Below are positions 12,125-23,430 of a stretch of DNA of 64,000 nt, piece by piece. Source of the stretch: Cephalotus follicularis (Eukaryota > Streptophyta > Magnoliopsida > Oxalidales > Cephalotaceae); the NCBI GenBank assembly GCA_001972305.1, contig BDDD01000372.1:211237-275236 (forward strand), given 5' to 3'. The notes under the pieces were generated by a model, which was given only the letters and a program-made list of their open reading frames with translations, ran no database searches and had not been told where the DNA came from. Both the position numbers and the translations under genes were made by a program. Positions within the stretch are counted from its first letter, which is position 1. Each line of letters opens with the position of its first letter.

Positions 12125-13710
12125 TCATTGATAATACTTCCTAAGGTGCTCGGAATTCCAAGCCCCAGTGATCTCTCTGCCCTCCATAGTTTTAAGTTTG
12201 AATGTTCCTGATCGGAGCACCTTTTTCACCTTATAAGGTCCCTCCCAATTTGGAGATAACTGCCCTCTAATGCCAGTAGGATCAACGATTGACGCATTTC
12301 TGAGGACTAAGTCTCCCTCTCTTAGTGGTCTGGGGTTTACTCTTTTGTTATAATAACGGTTCACCCTCTACTAGTAGGCTGCTACTCTGATTGCTGCTTT
12401 TATCTCTGAGCTCTTCCACTAAATCGAGGAGTGCCATCAAACCTTCTTCATTCTCAGCTTAATTGAAATGTACAACTCTGGGAGATTGCACTCCAATCTC
12501 AACTGGTATCATGGCTTTTGGTCCGAAACAAAGGCTAAAAGGTGACTCTCCAGTTGTGGTTCGTGGAGTAGTTCTATAACCCCACAATACATTGGGAAAT
12601 TCCTCTGTCCATCTTCCTTTGTTAGCTTCGAGCCATTTCTTCAACCCTAAGATGATTTCTCTGTTGATGACCTCTTCTTGACCATTGCTCTGCGGGTAGG
12701 CTACGGAGGCAAGCCTAAGTTCAATTCTCCATTCTTTGCAAAAATTTCGAAAGGCTTCACAATCAAACTGCTTCCCATTGTCAAAGATAATTACCTTGGG
12801 GACCCCAAATCTACAGATGATTGAATTTCAGACAAAGCTCTCCGTCTTTTTCTCCGTTATTATGGAGAGGAGCTCTGCTTCCACCCATTTAGTGAAGTAA
12901 TCCACCGCCACAATTAGAAACTTTCTTTGCCCTAGTGCCACAGGTAATGGTCCAGCAAACAAGAACGGATCCAGCCATGGAAGTTTGGGGGGGCCAAAGA
13001 AAAAATTTTAAATAATTGGGGGGGCCTAAAAAAAATTTCTTTATATAAATTTTTTTTTCTAATTTTTTATAGGTAAAAATTTAAAAAAATTCATTAGGGG
13101 GGTCAGGGCCCCTGTGGGCCCCCCTGGATCCGTCACTGCCCACAAAGTCCATTCCCCACTGCTGGAAGGGCCAAGGGGCAGTGATGGATGTCAGAGGTTC
13201 TGATGGTCTTCTACTTATGTTGGCATTCCTCTAACACTTATCACATTTTTGCACAAAGTTGATGGCGTCTTGGTGCATGGTAAGCCAGAAATAGCCTTGC
13301 CTCAATATTTTATTGGACAAAGTTCTGCCCCCCGTGTGATTTTCACAAAATCCTTCATAGACTTCCCTTTGAGCGTAGTCGACTTCTGAGGAAGTTAGAC
13401 ATCTTAATAGAGGAAAAGAGAAAGAGCTTTTGTAGAAAACTCTTTCTCTAAATTGAAAGCGATTGAATCTGTACACCAATTTTCTCGCCTCCTCTAGGTC
13501 CTCTGGCAAAACACCATCTCTTAGCCAACAAATGAATGGGGTCATCCAATTTGGCTTTTGTTGGATATCGATGTCCATCACCTCCGCCTCAGAAATAGTA
13601 GGTCTGTCTAAATGGTCTACTAGCACAGTTTGATTTTTCTCCAATTCTCCAGCTGTAGCTAGTTTCAAAAACATATCTGCTCTGGCATTTTCTGCTCTGG
13701 GAACTTTCAA
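12125..13710 (-). pseudogene. Integrase of element A, disrupted
   Basis: The N-terminal zinc-binding part is visible at the high-coordinate end (HTGGRTLSNKILRQGYFW and CDKC). Next come fragments of the catalytic core around IICRFGVP and DNGKQFDCEAF, and then the YRTTPRTTTGESPF region. The C-terminal SH3-like end finishes with EHLRKYYQ and a stop at 12125. The reading frame is interrupted by stops near 12838 and in the 12365-12460 interval, and by a roughly 170-bp insertion at about 12967-13135. Integrase would insert the cDNA copy into chromosomes; this copy cannot make a whole protein. Confidence 0.85.
12967..13135. mobile_element. Small MITE-like insertion in the integrase of element A
   Basis: Compared with the same region in B and C, about 170 bp of foreign sequence interrupts the codons before the conserved integrase segment. 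It begins near ACGGATCCAG and ends near CTGGATCCGT, which are inverted complements, and carries G-rich/C-rich arms (TTTGGGGGGGCC and GGGCCCCCCTGG). The core is AT-rich and non-coding. No clear target duplication could be fixed, so the class is uncertain. Confidence 0.45.
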
Positions 13711-13818
13711 AATTTGGCAGACTTGGAAAGCAAACTACAAACTTTGCACATGGGCTAAGTATTTAGCCATGGTATCTTCTCTGGCTTCGTACTCTCCACT
13801 TGTTAGACCAACCACCAA

Positions 13819-15399
13819 CTAAGAATCACTAGAGGCCTCTAGTTTTTGAACCTCTAAGTGCCTCTCTATTGTCAATTCGGTAATCAGAGCTTCCCATTCT
13901 GCCTCATTGTTTATTGCTTTGAATCCAAATCTAAGAGCACACTCTAAGGTCCACTCATCTAGGTTAGTCAGCACTAATCCCGCTCCACTTCTGGAAACGC
14001 AGGATGATCCATCAACGGACAGCTTCCACATGCCCTTCTCACTCTCAGAAGAGTCCTCTTCCATACACTCTGTTGGTGTATTGTCTCCCACAAAATCAGC
14101 CAAGACTTGAGACTTTATCGCTGGTATGGCTTCGTACCTCACATCGTATTCGTCCAATTCGGCAGACCACTTGACGAGCCAACCTGAAGTATCTGACTTT
14201 GATGACACTTGTCTTAGTGGTTTATCGGCTAATACTTTGATGGCGTGGGCTTGAAAATATGGCCTGAATTTTCTCGTCATAATGATAAGAGCATATGCAC
14301 ATTTCTCCACCTCTGGATACCTTCCCTTAGCATCGTTCAAGACCTCGCTTACATAATACACTGGCCTTTGAACCTTGTCTTCTTCTCTTACTAGCACCAT
14401 ACTTACTGTGCCTTGTGTCGTCGCTAAGTACAAATACAAGTCTTTCCCATCTTTTGGTTTTGACATCATAGGAGGGGAAGCCAAATATTCCTTCAATTCT
14501 TCAAAGGCTGCTTGACATTCTTCAGTTCAGAGAAACCCTTTGGGGTCCCTTAATATTTTGAAGAAAGGAAGACACTTCTCTGCTAACTTAGAGACAAATC
14601 TGCTCAGAGCTGCAATCTTGCCGTTTAGCCTCTGCACCTCCTTTATAGATTATGGAGGTTTCATGCTTTGTATAGCTGAGATCTTCTCTGGATTGGCCTC
14701 TATTCCTCTGCTGGAGACCATAAATCCGAGAAACTTTCCAGAAGTGACTCCAAAAGTGCACTTGGAATGATTGAGGCGCATCCTATATTTTCTCAACACC
14801 CCAAAGGTCTCTTCCAAATCCTTGATATGCGAACTCATCGTTGGTGTCTTGACGAGCATGTCGTCAATGTAGACCCCCATATTTCTCCCGATTTGAGGCT
14901 GAAATATTTTATTGACCAACAGTTGGTAGGTCGCTCCAGCATTTTTTAAAACGAAGGGCATGACTTTATAACAATACATACCATTGTCTGTGATGAAAGC
15001 TGTCTTGTTCTCATCGGGTTTATACATAGGAATTTGATTGTAGCCAAAGTAAGCTTCCAAGAAGCTCAACATCCTATAGTCGGAGGTTGCATCCACTAAC
15101 TGATCAATCTTTGGGAGAGGCAAGTGATTTTTTGGGCAAGCCTTGTTGAGATCTGTGAAGTCTATACACATCCTCCACTTGTCATCTGCCTTCTTAACTA
15201 GTACCAGGTTCGCCAACCAGTCAGAGTAGTGCACTTCTCTTATGAACCCCGGTTGCATAAGCTTATTCACCTCTACTTCTATTGCTTGTTGCCTCTCGGG
15301 GGTGAAGTTTCTCTTCTTCTGCCTGATCGGGGGCCACATTGGATCCACACTGAGTTTGTGAACCATTATCTATAGGTTGATCCTCGGGACCTCCTCTGC
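13819..15399 (-). pseudogene. Reverse transcriptase and RNase H of element A, disrupted
   Basis: RT motifs in order on the minus strand: WRMCIDFTDLNKACPK, then LSFLEAYFGYNQI, PFVLKNAGATYQ and the active-site YIDDMLVKT, followed by the thumb/connection region (KFLGFMVSSRGIEANPEKI). The first catalytic aspartate of the usual FLDAYSG motif is glutamate here. RNase H follows, with LSVDGSSC, NNEAEWEAL and ASSDS recognisable. Stops after MKPP (about 14650), after ASSDS (about 13819) and in the linker show that it is dead. Together the parts correspond to the pol order RT-RNase H-integrase of Ty3/gypsy elements. Confidence 0.88.
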
Positions 15400-15637
15400 C
15401 TACCAGGTAAATACATCTCTATTATTCTTGAGGAACGTAATTATTTCCTCTTTCTCCACCTCTCCCAACTGGGAACCAACCTGGAAGACCTTCTCTGCAT
15501 TACTTTCTTCTAAAGGCACCTGCACCACATCCTCTACTGGTTGTGGACGCTCGGGCTCTACCTCTCCTCTGAGCTCCACATTTTCTATAGTAAGGGCTTT
15601 TTCCTTCCCCTTATTCTTTATGGTAGCCTGGTAACAC
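15400..15637 (-). pseudogene. Protease-RT linker of element A (part after the D1 insertion)
   Basis: The segment reads CYQATIKNKGKEKALTIENV and then an acidic linker with ERPQPVEDVVQVPLEE. It is the direct continuation of the protease fragment at 20705-21183; the same linker is unbroken in element B at 46560-46737. The D1 insertion falls exactly between the codons that spell VARQC and YQA, and the 5-bp duplication AACAC marks the break on both sides. Confidence 0.85.
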
Positions 15638-16348
15638 TGTAATACCCCGTTTTCTGTATAAAATTTTTCTGGCATTTTTAAGCTATTTTTTTGTGGACTG
15701 CTTATTTATTTTGGTATGTGAATTACCATTTTGGTTTTGTCCTTGGCCGGGATAAATTGATTCTAGCCTCGAGCCATTGGACATTTGTTAGTAGGTGTGT
15801 ACTTATATGTATAAAAATTATTTTTAAAACAATTCTTATTCTTTTATTATTTTAAAAATACCAAAAATCCTTTTTAAAATTAACCACCTTTTCTCTCTCC
15901 TTCTCTCCCTCTCTTTTCCCTTTCTCTCCCGTCTCTCACTTACTCTCTCCCGCGTCAACCCCCTCTCCCTTTTTATTTCCTATAATCTATCTTTATTTCC
16001 TTATCTCTCCCAAAAAAATCTCTCACTTTCCTATCTCTCTCGTTCTTATCTCTCTCACACACACGTTTTGTTTGTTAAGCCGCCACCAGCCAACTTCTTC
16101 TATCTCTCTTCTTCCTCTCATCTTCTTTCTTCGTCTGGATGCCATAGCTGCATAGCTCGAGAGGACTTTCTTGCATTTTCTCCCATGGTTCGGCGTCATT
16201 CAGGTTGGTTTCCTGGCTTTGCTTTAGTATAGACCACTGAACATGCAAGGGATTACTTTTCGCCCCTCCCTTTAAGCTTAACCATCACCTGCATGTTTTT
16301 CCTTTTTGTTCTGCTATGCTTTTTTTTTCAACAGTCGGGCATTATATC

Positions 16349-18730
16349 TGTAACGACCCTGACCCGAGCTCGCTAATAGCTCAAAGTGAACTCCGAGGAT
16401 CGGTTGCGTTACGTTGGCTGTGAAACGTTACATCCTTTGGTACTATTCTCTAAAAGTACACTACATCATAAACTCATGTCTTGCAACATCATACATAATC
16501 TTAAATTCAAACTTTACACATAATCATCTTATATAAAGATGTCATAACCATATCGTTGGTCTACATTACACTGGATCATTCTTCTACATAAACATATAAT
16601 ACAGCGGAAAACTTTGTTCTTATTACATATCAAAACATTAATGCAAACATCATTGCATAGCCTTTCTTTCACAAAAACTCCTTCTTAAGAGCTTCCTCTA
16701 AGCTCGTAATCTCCATTCATTCATTTCCTAAAAACATTTTATTTGAAAACAACATTGAAAGGAACGAGCTCAAAATAGCTCAGTAAGGTGTTTTTATAGT
16801 AAACACATTTCATCATAACATTTTTCTAGTCAATACATATAACTAGAACATTTCATAAAACATATTACTTTTCTAGTTAATATCATAACTAGATCATTTT
16901 GTAAACATGAAATTCATAAAAACTTTAATGAACCCTTTACACCGCTTCACCGGGGCATTGTGCACTCTCCGACTACTATCCTTACATCACATGCATGTCC
17001 GTGAGCACGCTCGGCTCCATTAACTTTGAGCATCTCGCTCCATTCCCCTTGGATCTCAATCCAATGGCGGTTCATTCATCATTTACTTTGAGTGATCAGC
17101 TCAAAGCAATCTTAAAAATCATTTCATAACATCTCTTTCACAATTCATAAACCTTTCTCTTCATTTGAGTAATTGACTCAAATGAGTTCATAAAAACAGT
17201 TTTGTATAGCTTTACTGAAACTGATAATTCATATAGAAATAAGCATTTTCAGAGAAAACTTAAAACATAAACATTAAATTAGACATCCTTACGAATTTAG
17301 AAAGCTCAAGATCATAACAATTAGTTGAGAATTGAATCCGTTATGAATTTTTGAAAGTGGCTGGTTTCATATGAAAACAAGGCATGAGCAGTAAAATGAA
17401 ACATCAATTCTCATCAAGAATTTGACAGAATTTCAAGGTACATAAAACATAAAAGCTAAATAGGACATCTTAAAGTTTTCAAAACATCCAACCATTTAAT
17501 TTTTAATCAAGAAACGAGCAAGATATGATTTAAAGAAGTTGCTACATAATGTAGGAATAAAATAGTACCCAAACAGCAATTTAAAACATGGATTTTCGTC
17601 AAGAAATAGATAGAATATTGAAACATGCAAATCATAACATTTAAAGAGGACATCCTAACGTTTCCAGAACATCCAACCATTCAAGAATTCATCAATAATT
17701 GAGCAAGATATCAATAGAACAATCTGCTATAAAATTTGAAAGCAAATCAGGGGATGCTTTGTAGAAAATGGGTATAGAATTTCCTTACTTTGCTTTAGAA
17801 TTTCTTTCTCTTTTGCTCTCCACGAATTCTCCACTTCACTCTCAGTAGGAACACTTTCTTTCTCAGCCAAAATGACTGAGTTCAACCCTCTTAGCCATTA
17901 AATAGAAGGATTACTTGGGAGGCAAGTCTTCTCCCCCTCTCACACAACTCAATTCTCTCTCTTGGCAACCCATGTGATCAAATTCAACCAATCCAAGTGT
18001 TTACACCTGTTAGATTATCAGATAACACCTCATATCATCCTTCCCTGGCCTGCCACGTGTCCAAAATTAAAGATTTTTACTCACAAAATGCCAAAAAGTC
18101 AGATTTTGCGTTTTGTCTGTAGCTCAAAGCGTCGACGTTTTCTTTCTAAGCGTCGGCGGTCACGGGCTTGACCTGAGTTTTTCACTTCTATCCCGACTAA
18201 AGCGCTGACGCTTTCCTACAAAGCGTCGCCACTTTAAGTCTCCTCCAGGTCAACTGACACACTTGTCTTCAAAGCGTCGACATTTACATTTAGAGCGTCG
18301 ATCATTGCCCAAAGCGTCGACTCTTTATCCCTAAGCGTCGACGGTGTGAGGGCTTTGCCCAATTTACCGTTGCACTGGTTTAAAGCGCAGATAGAAGGGG
18401 TCTAAGCGTCGACTGTTACTACCCAAGCGTCAACGCTTGAAGTGGAACTGTCGGCGCTTAAGACAGTTTTGTCAACTCTTAGCCTTTTAGATCGACGCTT
18501 TCAACATGACATCCATCCAAAACAAATAGCCAAACCCTAAACCCTAAACCCCCCGAACCCCTGCCCGCTGACCGGGCAGCGGGACCCCCCGTCCGCTCAC
18601 CGGGGAGCGAAACCCCCGAACCCCCTGAGCGTAGGGTCATACTACGGGTCCCTTGAACTATCTGCCAATTTACACAATAACAATCATTTTCCATAATTAA
18701 ATATCTTTAATGGAAATTTGGGTCATTACA
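16349..18730 (-). mobile_element. Nested solo LTR D2 (2.38 kb) inside D1
   Basis: It begins TGTAACGACCCTGACCC and ends TTTGGGTCATTACA, with the target duplication ATATC at 16344-16348 and 18731-18735. There is no protein-coding similarity. CAGCGGAAAA near 16603 and CTCAGTAAGG near 16779 resemble, in reverse complement, parts near the 3' end of chromovirus LTRs, so it probably lies in minus orientation. It contains the GCGTCGAC motif cluster (18125-18500) and a telomere-like stretch (18533-18552). It is the innermost level of a three-level nest. Confidence 0.8.
18125..18500. repeat. Cluster of AAGCGTCGACG-type motifs in D2
   Basis: At least twelve copies of the core AAGCGTCGAC or close variants occur in about 375 bp, at roughly 18125, 18148, 18199, 18219, 18270, 18291, 18310, 18331, 18381, 18402, 18424, 18451 and 18491. 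Spacing is irregular, often about 20 bp. Some copies extend into the palindrome AAGCGTCGACGCTT. One more perfect copy lies in D1 at 19313-19328. The high CpG content contrasts with the AT-rich surroundings. The role is unknown. Confidence 0.75.
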
Positions 18731-18994
18731 ATATCTATAAGTTATGTTAATCTGGCTTGGTTCTCTATTTGTTGAACGCCGCTGTGGCTTGATCGGTCGT
18801 CCTTTTTTGGGTTGTGTTCGCTACAATCCTTTGCTGCACTGGGTACGATTTGGTTTCCCAGTACATAGTACCACCAGTGTGGCTTCAGGCGCCGACGAGG
18901 TAGGCCAGGAACCTTCATCCTGGTTAACTATCTTCGTCACTGCTTGACGCTGCTCAGTGTATGTCCCTGGTTGCATGTGAAAGGTCAAGGCGTG

Positions 18995-19206
18995 TCTGTG
19001 TGGTGTTTTGTGAGCAATCGAACTGTGAGTGTTGTTGCATGCTTTGTGTGTGTGAGAGTGATGTGTTGTATGTGCTGTGTTAGTGTGTGTGTGATGTGTA
19101 GTGTGGGCAGTGTTGAGTGAGTGTGTGTGTGTGTGTGTTGTGCAGTGTGTGCGAGTGTGTGTGTTGTGTTAAGAGTAGGCAGTGTGTGTGTATATGGTGT
19201 GTGCAG
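18995..19206. repeat. TG-rich low-complexity tract in D1
   Basis: About 200 bp is dominated by GTGTGT runs of different lengths, mixed with GTGTTG and GTGAG. It is an impure microsatellite in the 3' part of D1 and carries no ORF of interest. Confidence 0.75.
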
Positions 19207-20704
19207 AGTAGTGGAGTTACACAGAAAATTAGTGAACTCTGTTTTGTTTTGTTTTAAACGCAGTGTATATACTCTGTGTTGTTAAACCACGTCTTCCCTC
19301 AAATATTCATGTGAAGCGTCGACGCTTTAGCAGGAAATTCCAATTTCTGATTTTGATTAGTTTTGCATCTTTTAGATTTTGGTATCAATCGAGGGGCTGT
19401 CTAGTGAATTTTGAGCAACTGTTGAGGTTAATTTTGGTAATTACGTAAGGTACGGATTTCTCGTTCTTAATTATCTCATTTCGATCTTTTTGGAACAAAT
19501 TCAGTATTATTTTTATGAACGAGTACGAATTTTCGTTTCTGATTAAGTTCCTTCAATTTTATGTGAAATAAATCCCATATATATTTCATAAGTAAAAATA
19601 TGGAATTTTAGTAGTATTAATGTTAAATAAATAAAATATGAATTTTATTTATAATCATCTCTTTTAATCATTTTGCAATATTAAATGAGTTTTGATTTTG
19701 ATTTCGTAAGTATGTTTGATCCGAGCAAATATGAAAATGTTGTTTGATATATTATTATCGTTTGCTAAACGATTTTTAGATTTGAGAAATTTTGCTTTAT
19801 ATATGAAAGTTGCATATGTTTGAATGATTTATGAACATCATTATTTTGAATGGTTGAATACTGGGAATAAACCACCAATGGGGGTACCATAGGCATGCTG
19901 TAGGCCTGGCACGGGAGCATGACACTATCCATGGCAGTGTGATTAGTCCACGACGTCTCTTTTTGATATCCTACGGAGAGGATTTGGATCTGATTTTGAT
20001 TGAGGTGTATGGGTTGGCCCTAGGATATATGTTAGTATGTTTGGGGTTTGATTGTGTAGTGCCGTACACATCATTCCCATGGTATGTGGATGTCCGGACG
20101 TCCCTTACCTATCTGTGTACCGTTACGTGTCGCCTGTGTGGCTTGATGCGTATTCAGGGTTTGTTAGCTATACATAAATATTGCATCTCTCAGTATGATA
20201 CATCATTTTGAAAGGTTTTGGATATTGATATGCGTTATATCTGTTTTATGAAGGTTTGTGAACCTATATGCATACGTTTATTTTGGAAGTTTTGTTCTAA
20301 AGTTACCGATTCAGTTTTATAAATTGTTATGTTTTCATAAATGATCCGTATTGTTTTACTTTCGTAAACTGTTTTATATTCTTTATACGTACTGAGGTTT
20401 GCTCAGCCGCGTTTTTGTTTTCCATGCGGCAGGTATTCAGGGACATCAGGGGACAGCGTGATGAGTGTTACACCCAAAATTTGGAGATTAGATAGTATTT
20501 ATTTATCTTATTTCAGTTTTCCATATTGGTCATGTGTGGACCTTTAGAGATTATTTAAGGTTTTTAAATAACATTTGAGATATGATGTCCTTTCTGAATC
20601 TTTGATTTTTAATGCTATGAATAAGAGATAAGTTATCTTAATATGATTTCGTAAGATTAGTTAGATATGACATCCCGGTCCTCGATCAGGGGTGTTACAA
20701 ACAC

Positions 20705-21183
20705 TGTCTTGCCACTTGTTGATCTCCTCTAACTTGTCCCACACCAAACCTGGTCGAGAACTTTACGAGTAGGTGCCTTGTTGACACTATCGCCTCCATC
20801 ATGTTCAATCCTGGATGCTCAATTATTGCATTGTATGGGTTTGGTGTATCAACCACCAGGAAAGTCATCTGCACATGGGTCTGGCAGGGGGTTGTGCCTG
20901 TAATGACGAATAAGTTGATGGATCCCAATGAATGGACCATCTCTCCTGCAAAGCCTACCAAAGGAGTCTTCACCGGCTTTAGCTGGTCCTCTAGAATTCT
21001 CAACTGATCAAAAACCGGCTTGTAGAGGATGTCTGTCGATCTCCCACTATCGAGGAGGATTCTCTTCATGGTAAATAACTCCACCTGAAGAATGACCACT
21101 ACCGGGTCATCATGAAGGAGACGTACTCCCTCCAAGTCCGCCTCTGAGAAGGATATTACCTCCTCTTCTCCACCAATCTTCAA
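20705..21183 (-). pseudogene. Aspartic protease of element A (N-terminal side of the D1 break)
   Basis: The aspartic protease core reads RILLDSGRSTDILY (active-site DSG), followed by the flap/second-lobe part TFLVVDTPNPYNAIIEHPGL, ending at VARQC where D1 is inserted. The homologous B segment has DSGSS and GRPGL, so the R after DSG and the E in IEHPGL are changes in this copy. The enzyme would cut the Gag-Pol polyprotein. Confidence 0.85.
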
Positions 21184-21338
21184 TCTTTTTCCATGCGTGT
21201 GTTATTGCTCCATGGAAAAGCCTTGTCTAGCATAGGCCTTTCTAGCCTGGCTGTGATCACCTCCAAATGTGACTCCTCCAGAAATAGTGTGTATCACACA
21301 TCTGGGCTGCTGCAGAGCTTCTTCTCTGCGCTCCCTTC

Positions 21339-22907
21339 TTACTGGGGAGCATCTCTATCCACGTACTTCCGTAGATGACCCTTGCGAATCAGATCCTCTA
21401 TCTCATTTTTCAGATGCCTACACTCCTTCGTATCATGCCCATGATCACGGTGGTATCGACAATACTTGTTTGAGTCCCTCTTGTCTGCTGGGGATCTCAA
21501 AGGAGCTGTCCATTGGATTGGGACTCTATCCTCCACTGCCGGTATTCTGGTCCTCGTCTCCAGGAGAGGGGCAAAATTGTTGTAATTTGGGATTTGTGAT
21601 CCCCTTTTTGGTGACTCCTCCCTCTTGGAGAGCTTATGCCTCAGGTCATCCTTTGTCAGCTCTAGCCCCTCTTTTCTCTTCTGCTTCTTCCCTAAAGCAC
21701 TTCTTGAGTGCTCATCTTTCTCCTGATGATCAGATCAGGAGGTCTTCGGCTTCCTAGCCACCAACCCCTCCTCTACGTTCACATATTTCTCTGCTCTTCT
21801 AAGAAGGTCTGTCATATAATGTGTTGGCTTCTTCATCAGCGAGAAGGTGAAAGTCTAGTTGTCTCTCAACCCGCTGTTCAAGGTTGCCAGAGCAAAGGAC
21901 GGCTCCATATCCTTTACCATCAGAGACTCCTTATTAACCTGAGTTAGGTAGTCCCTGAGGGATTCATTCTTCCCCTACACCACGTTGATCAGATAATTTG
22001 AATTCTTTTTCTGGGTGGTGCTGTTTCGGAATTTTGTGACGAATATCTCGATGAATTGCTCAAAGTTCGCCACTGACTTTCGGGGTAACGTGGAGTATCA
22101 AGTCTGAGCAGCTCCCGTCAAAGTCGTCGGAAATCCACGACAGAGGACCACATCTTAGGCTTGATGCACCAGTATAATCTGAGTGTAATACCTCACATGT
22201 TGTATGGGATCAGAGGACCCATCATATTCTCTGAATGTGGGAAGTCTGAACCCTCTCAGCATGAGCTCCCTTAGTATCTTTGAAGCGAAAGGAGTGAAGT
22301 TTAGATTCCGTACCTATGATAGGTACCCCGTCACTTGCTCGGCTCTTCTAAGCCTTCTCTCCATCTCTGCAAACCTCTTATTCATGGTCTGTATTATGTC
22401 TTCCAGGTTCCTAGACTTGCTAGAGACCTGAGAGGACCCTGGTCTGACTGAGTAGTCTGACATGCTCCTCAAGCGTGGCTCAGTCCTATGAGAAACGTAG
22501 GAACGTGCATGCGGCTCCTCTGCATCTGCTGAGTAGTCTGAGTAGTCTTCCTCCATCGGATCTTGCTCGGGTAGGTCCTACTGGGGATCATAATTAGAGT
22601 CCATAGCGTTGGAGGACTCTGCTCGCAGAGATGTATCAATCTATGACCGCCTTGGAGGGCGTGTGACCCTCCTTTGCTGGTTCTGTCTAGCCTCTTGAGG
22701 TTGTTGTAGTTCCGAGGTTGGTCTGCCTTGTCCAGCCTGATTTTGGGGGGCTGGTCGGCTTGGTCCAGCCTAATTCTGGCTGGCCAAGTTGTTTGCCAAC
22801 AAGGTTGTGAGCCTCCTCATCTCTTGGAGGAGATGGTTAAACTGCTCTCCAGTGAGAGGAGCTTGACCGGGAGCGGCCGTAGGGTTGATGGTTCTTGTCG
22901 AAGGCAT
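21339..22907 (-). pseudogene. Gag of element A, broken
   Basis: The likely start is the ATG at 22907, 50 nt inside the 5' LTR edge (22958). The first roughly 45 codons end at a TAG in the LASQN region, and a second stop follows. The middle (22314-22556) has SSKSRNLEDIIQTMNKRFAE, as in the Gag of B. The Retrotrans_gag-like core at 21700-22200 is broken by several stops. The C-terminal nucleocapsid segment at 21339-21536 has a knuckle CRYHRDHGHDTKEC and KGHLRKYVDRDAP. This knuckle is C-x2-H-x4-H-x4-C, as in B. Confidence 0.8.
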
Positions 22908-22937
22908 TGTTGAATTAATTGAAACAACTCACATCGC

Positions 22938-22957
22938 TTCCCACAGACTGCGCCAAC
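22938..22957 (-). other. Primer binding site of element A
   Basis: Directly inside the 5' LTR on the minus strand the sequence is GTTGGCGCAGTCTGTGGGAA. It aligns with GTTGGTGTCGTCTGTGGGAA at the same place in element B. The priming tRNA cannot be named with certainty from this alone. Confidence 0.65.
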
Positions 22958-23425
22958 TTTTGATGCTGAAATCAACTTCACAACAGTCCTTCACGTGTGG
23001 ACGTTTGATTTGTTCAGAAAAAGCGTTGAATGCTCCTAAGAAGATATTGGATTTGTGTTATTTAGTTTTCCCTGCACAAACAGAAAGCAATCTATCGAAA
23101 GTCAATGAGATTTTCCTCCTGAGGACACTCCGATGCTTAAGTCAGTTATTGTGCAGAGAAAATAGTAAGTGTAAATGGCAAATTGCTCGACCCTCCCTCA
23201 GTCTTTTTTAGGAGTATTCATAGCCTTACCATCTCTGAACTGCTAGCATTAAGGAGGAGGTTACTAGTCCCTTGGAAATGGTCGGGATTCCAGGCCATTT
23301 CTTTATTATAGGGTGGAGGAGGTTTCTCCCCCATAATAACCACGAATTTGGACGTTTTGCCCGTATTTTATGGGTTTTATTGACATGGTCAGTGCCTTAA
23401 TATGACATGGATTTTTCCTATATCA
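22958..23425 (-). repeat. 5' LTR of element A
   Basis: A 468-bp partner of 7812-8288, followed by the target duplication GTAAC at 23426-23430. The second base of its inner terminus is altered (TTTTGATG against TGTTGATG). About one position in ten differs from the 3' LTR. Confidence 0.9.
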
Positions 23426-23430
23426 GTAAC

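Larger units (their letters stand above)
15638..20699 (+). mobile_element. Nested solo LTR D1 (2.67 kb, itself split by D2) inside element A
   Basis: The element begins TGTAATACCCCG and ends CAGGGGTGTTACA, so the ends are inverted complements of the TG...CA kind. It is flanked by AACAC at 15633-15637 and 20700-20704. After removing D2 it is about 2675 bp and codes for nothing recognisable. I therefore read it as a solo LTR of a long-LTR Ty3/gypsy element (Tekay/Del-like chromovirus LTRs look like this). A stretch near 20390-20430 (TACTGAGGTTTGCTCAGC) is of the kind found near the 3' end of such LTRs, which suggests plus orientation. A short non-autonomous element is an alternative. Confidence 0.8.
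7812..23425 (-). mobile_element. LTR retrotransposon A: Ty3/gypsy, Tat-type, with antisense ORF; interrupted by nested solo LTRs
   Basis: Two direct repeats, 7812-8288 and 22958-23425, both end in ATATCA on the plus strand and are flanked by the 5-bp target duplication GTAAC (7807-7811 and 23426-23430). The element lies on the minus strand: the 5' LTR is at 22958-23425, a PBS-like GTTGGCGCAGTC follows it inward, and gag, protease, RT, RNase H and integrase follow in order toward lower coordinates. An opposite-strand gene at 8856-11131 lies between integrase and the polypurine tract at 8289-8313. The two LTRs differ at roughly a tenth of positions by eye, so the insertion is old. All genes contain stops. 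A 5.06-kb insertion (D1 carrying D2) splits the protease/RT region. Confidence 0.9.

Noticed and set aside
18533..18552. Interstitial telomere array
   Set aside because: Only about two and a half telomere-like units inside a solo LTR; too short to claim a telomeric origin.
15638..20699. D1 as a DNA transposon because of its inverted ends
   Set aside because: The TG...CA termini with a 5-bp duplication fit an LTR; the inverted terminal match is the short TGTAAYACCCC type seen in many plant LTRs.
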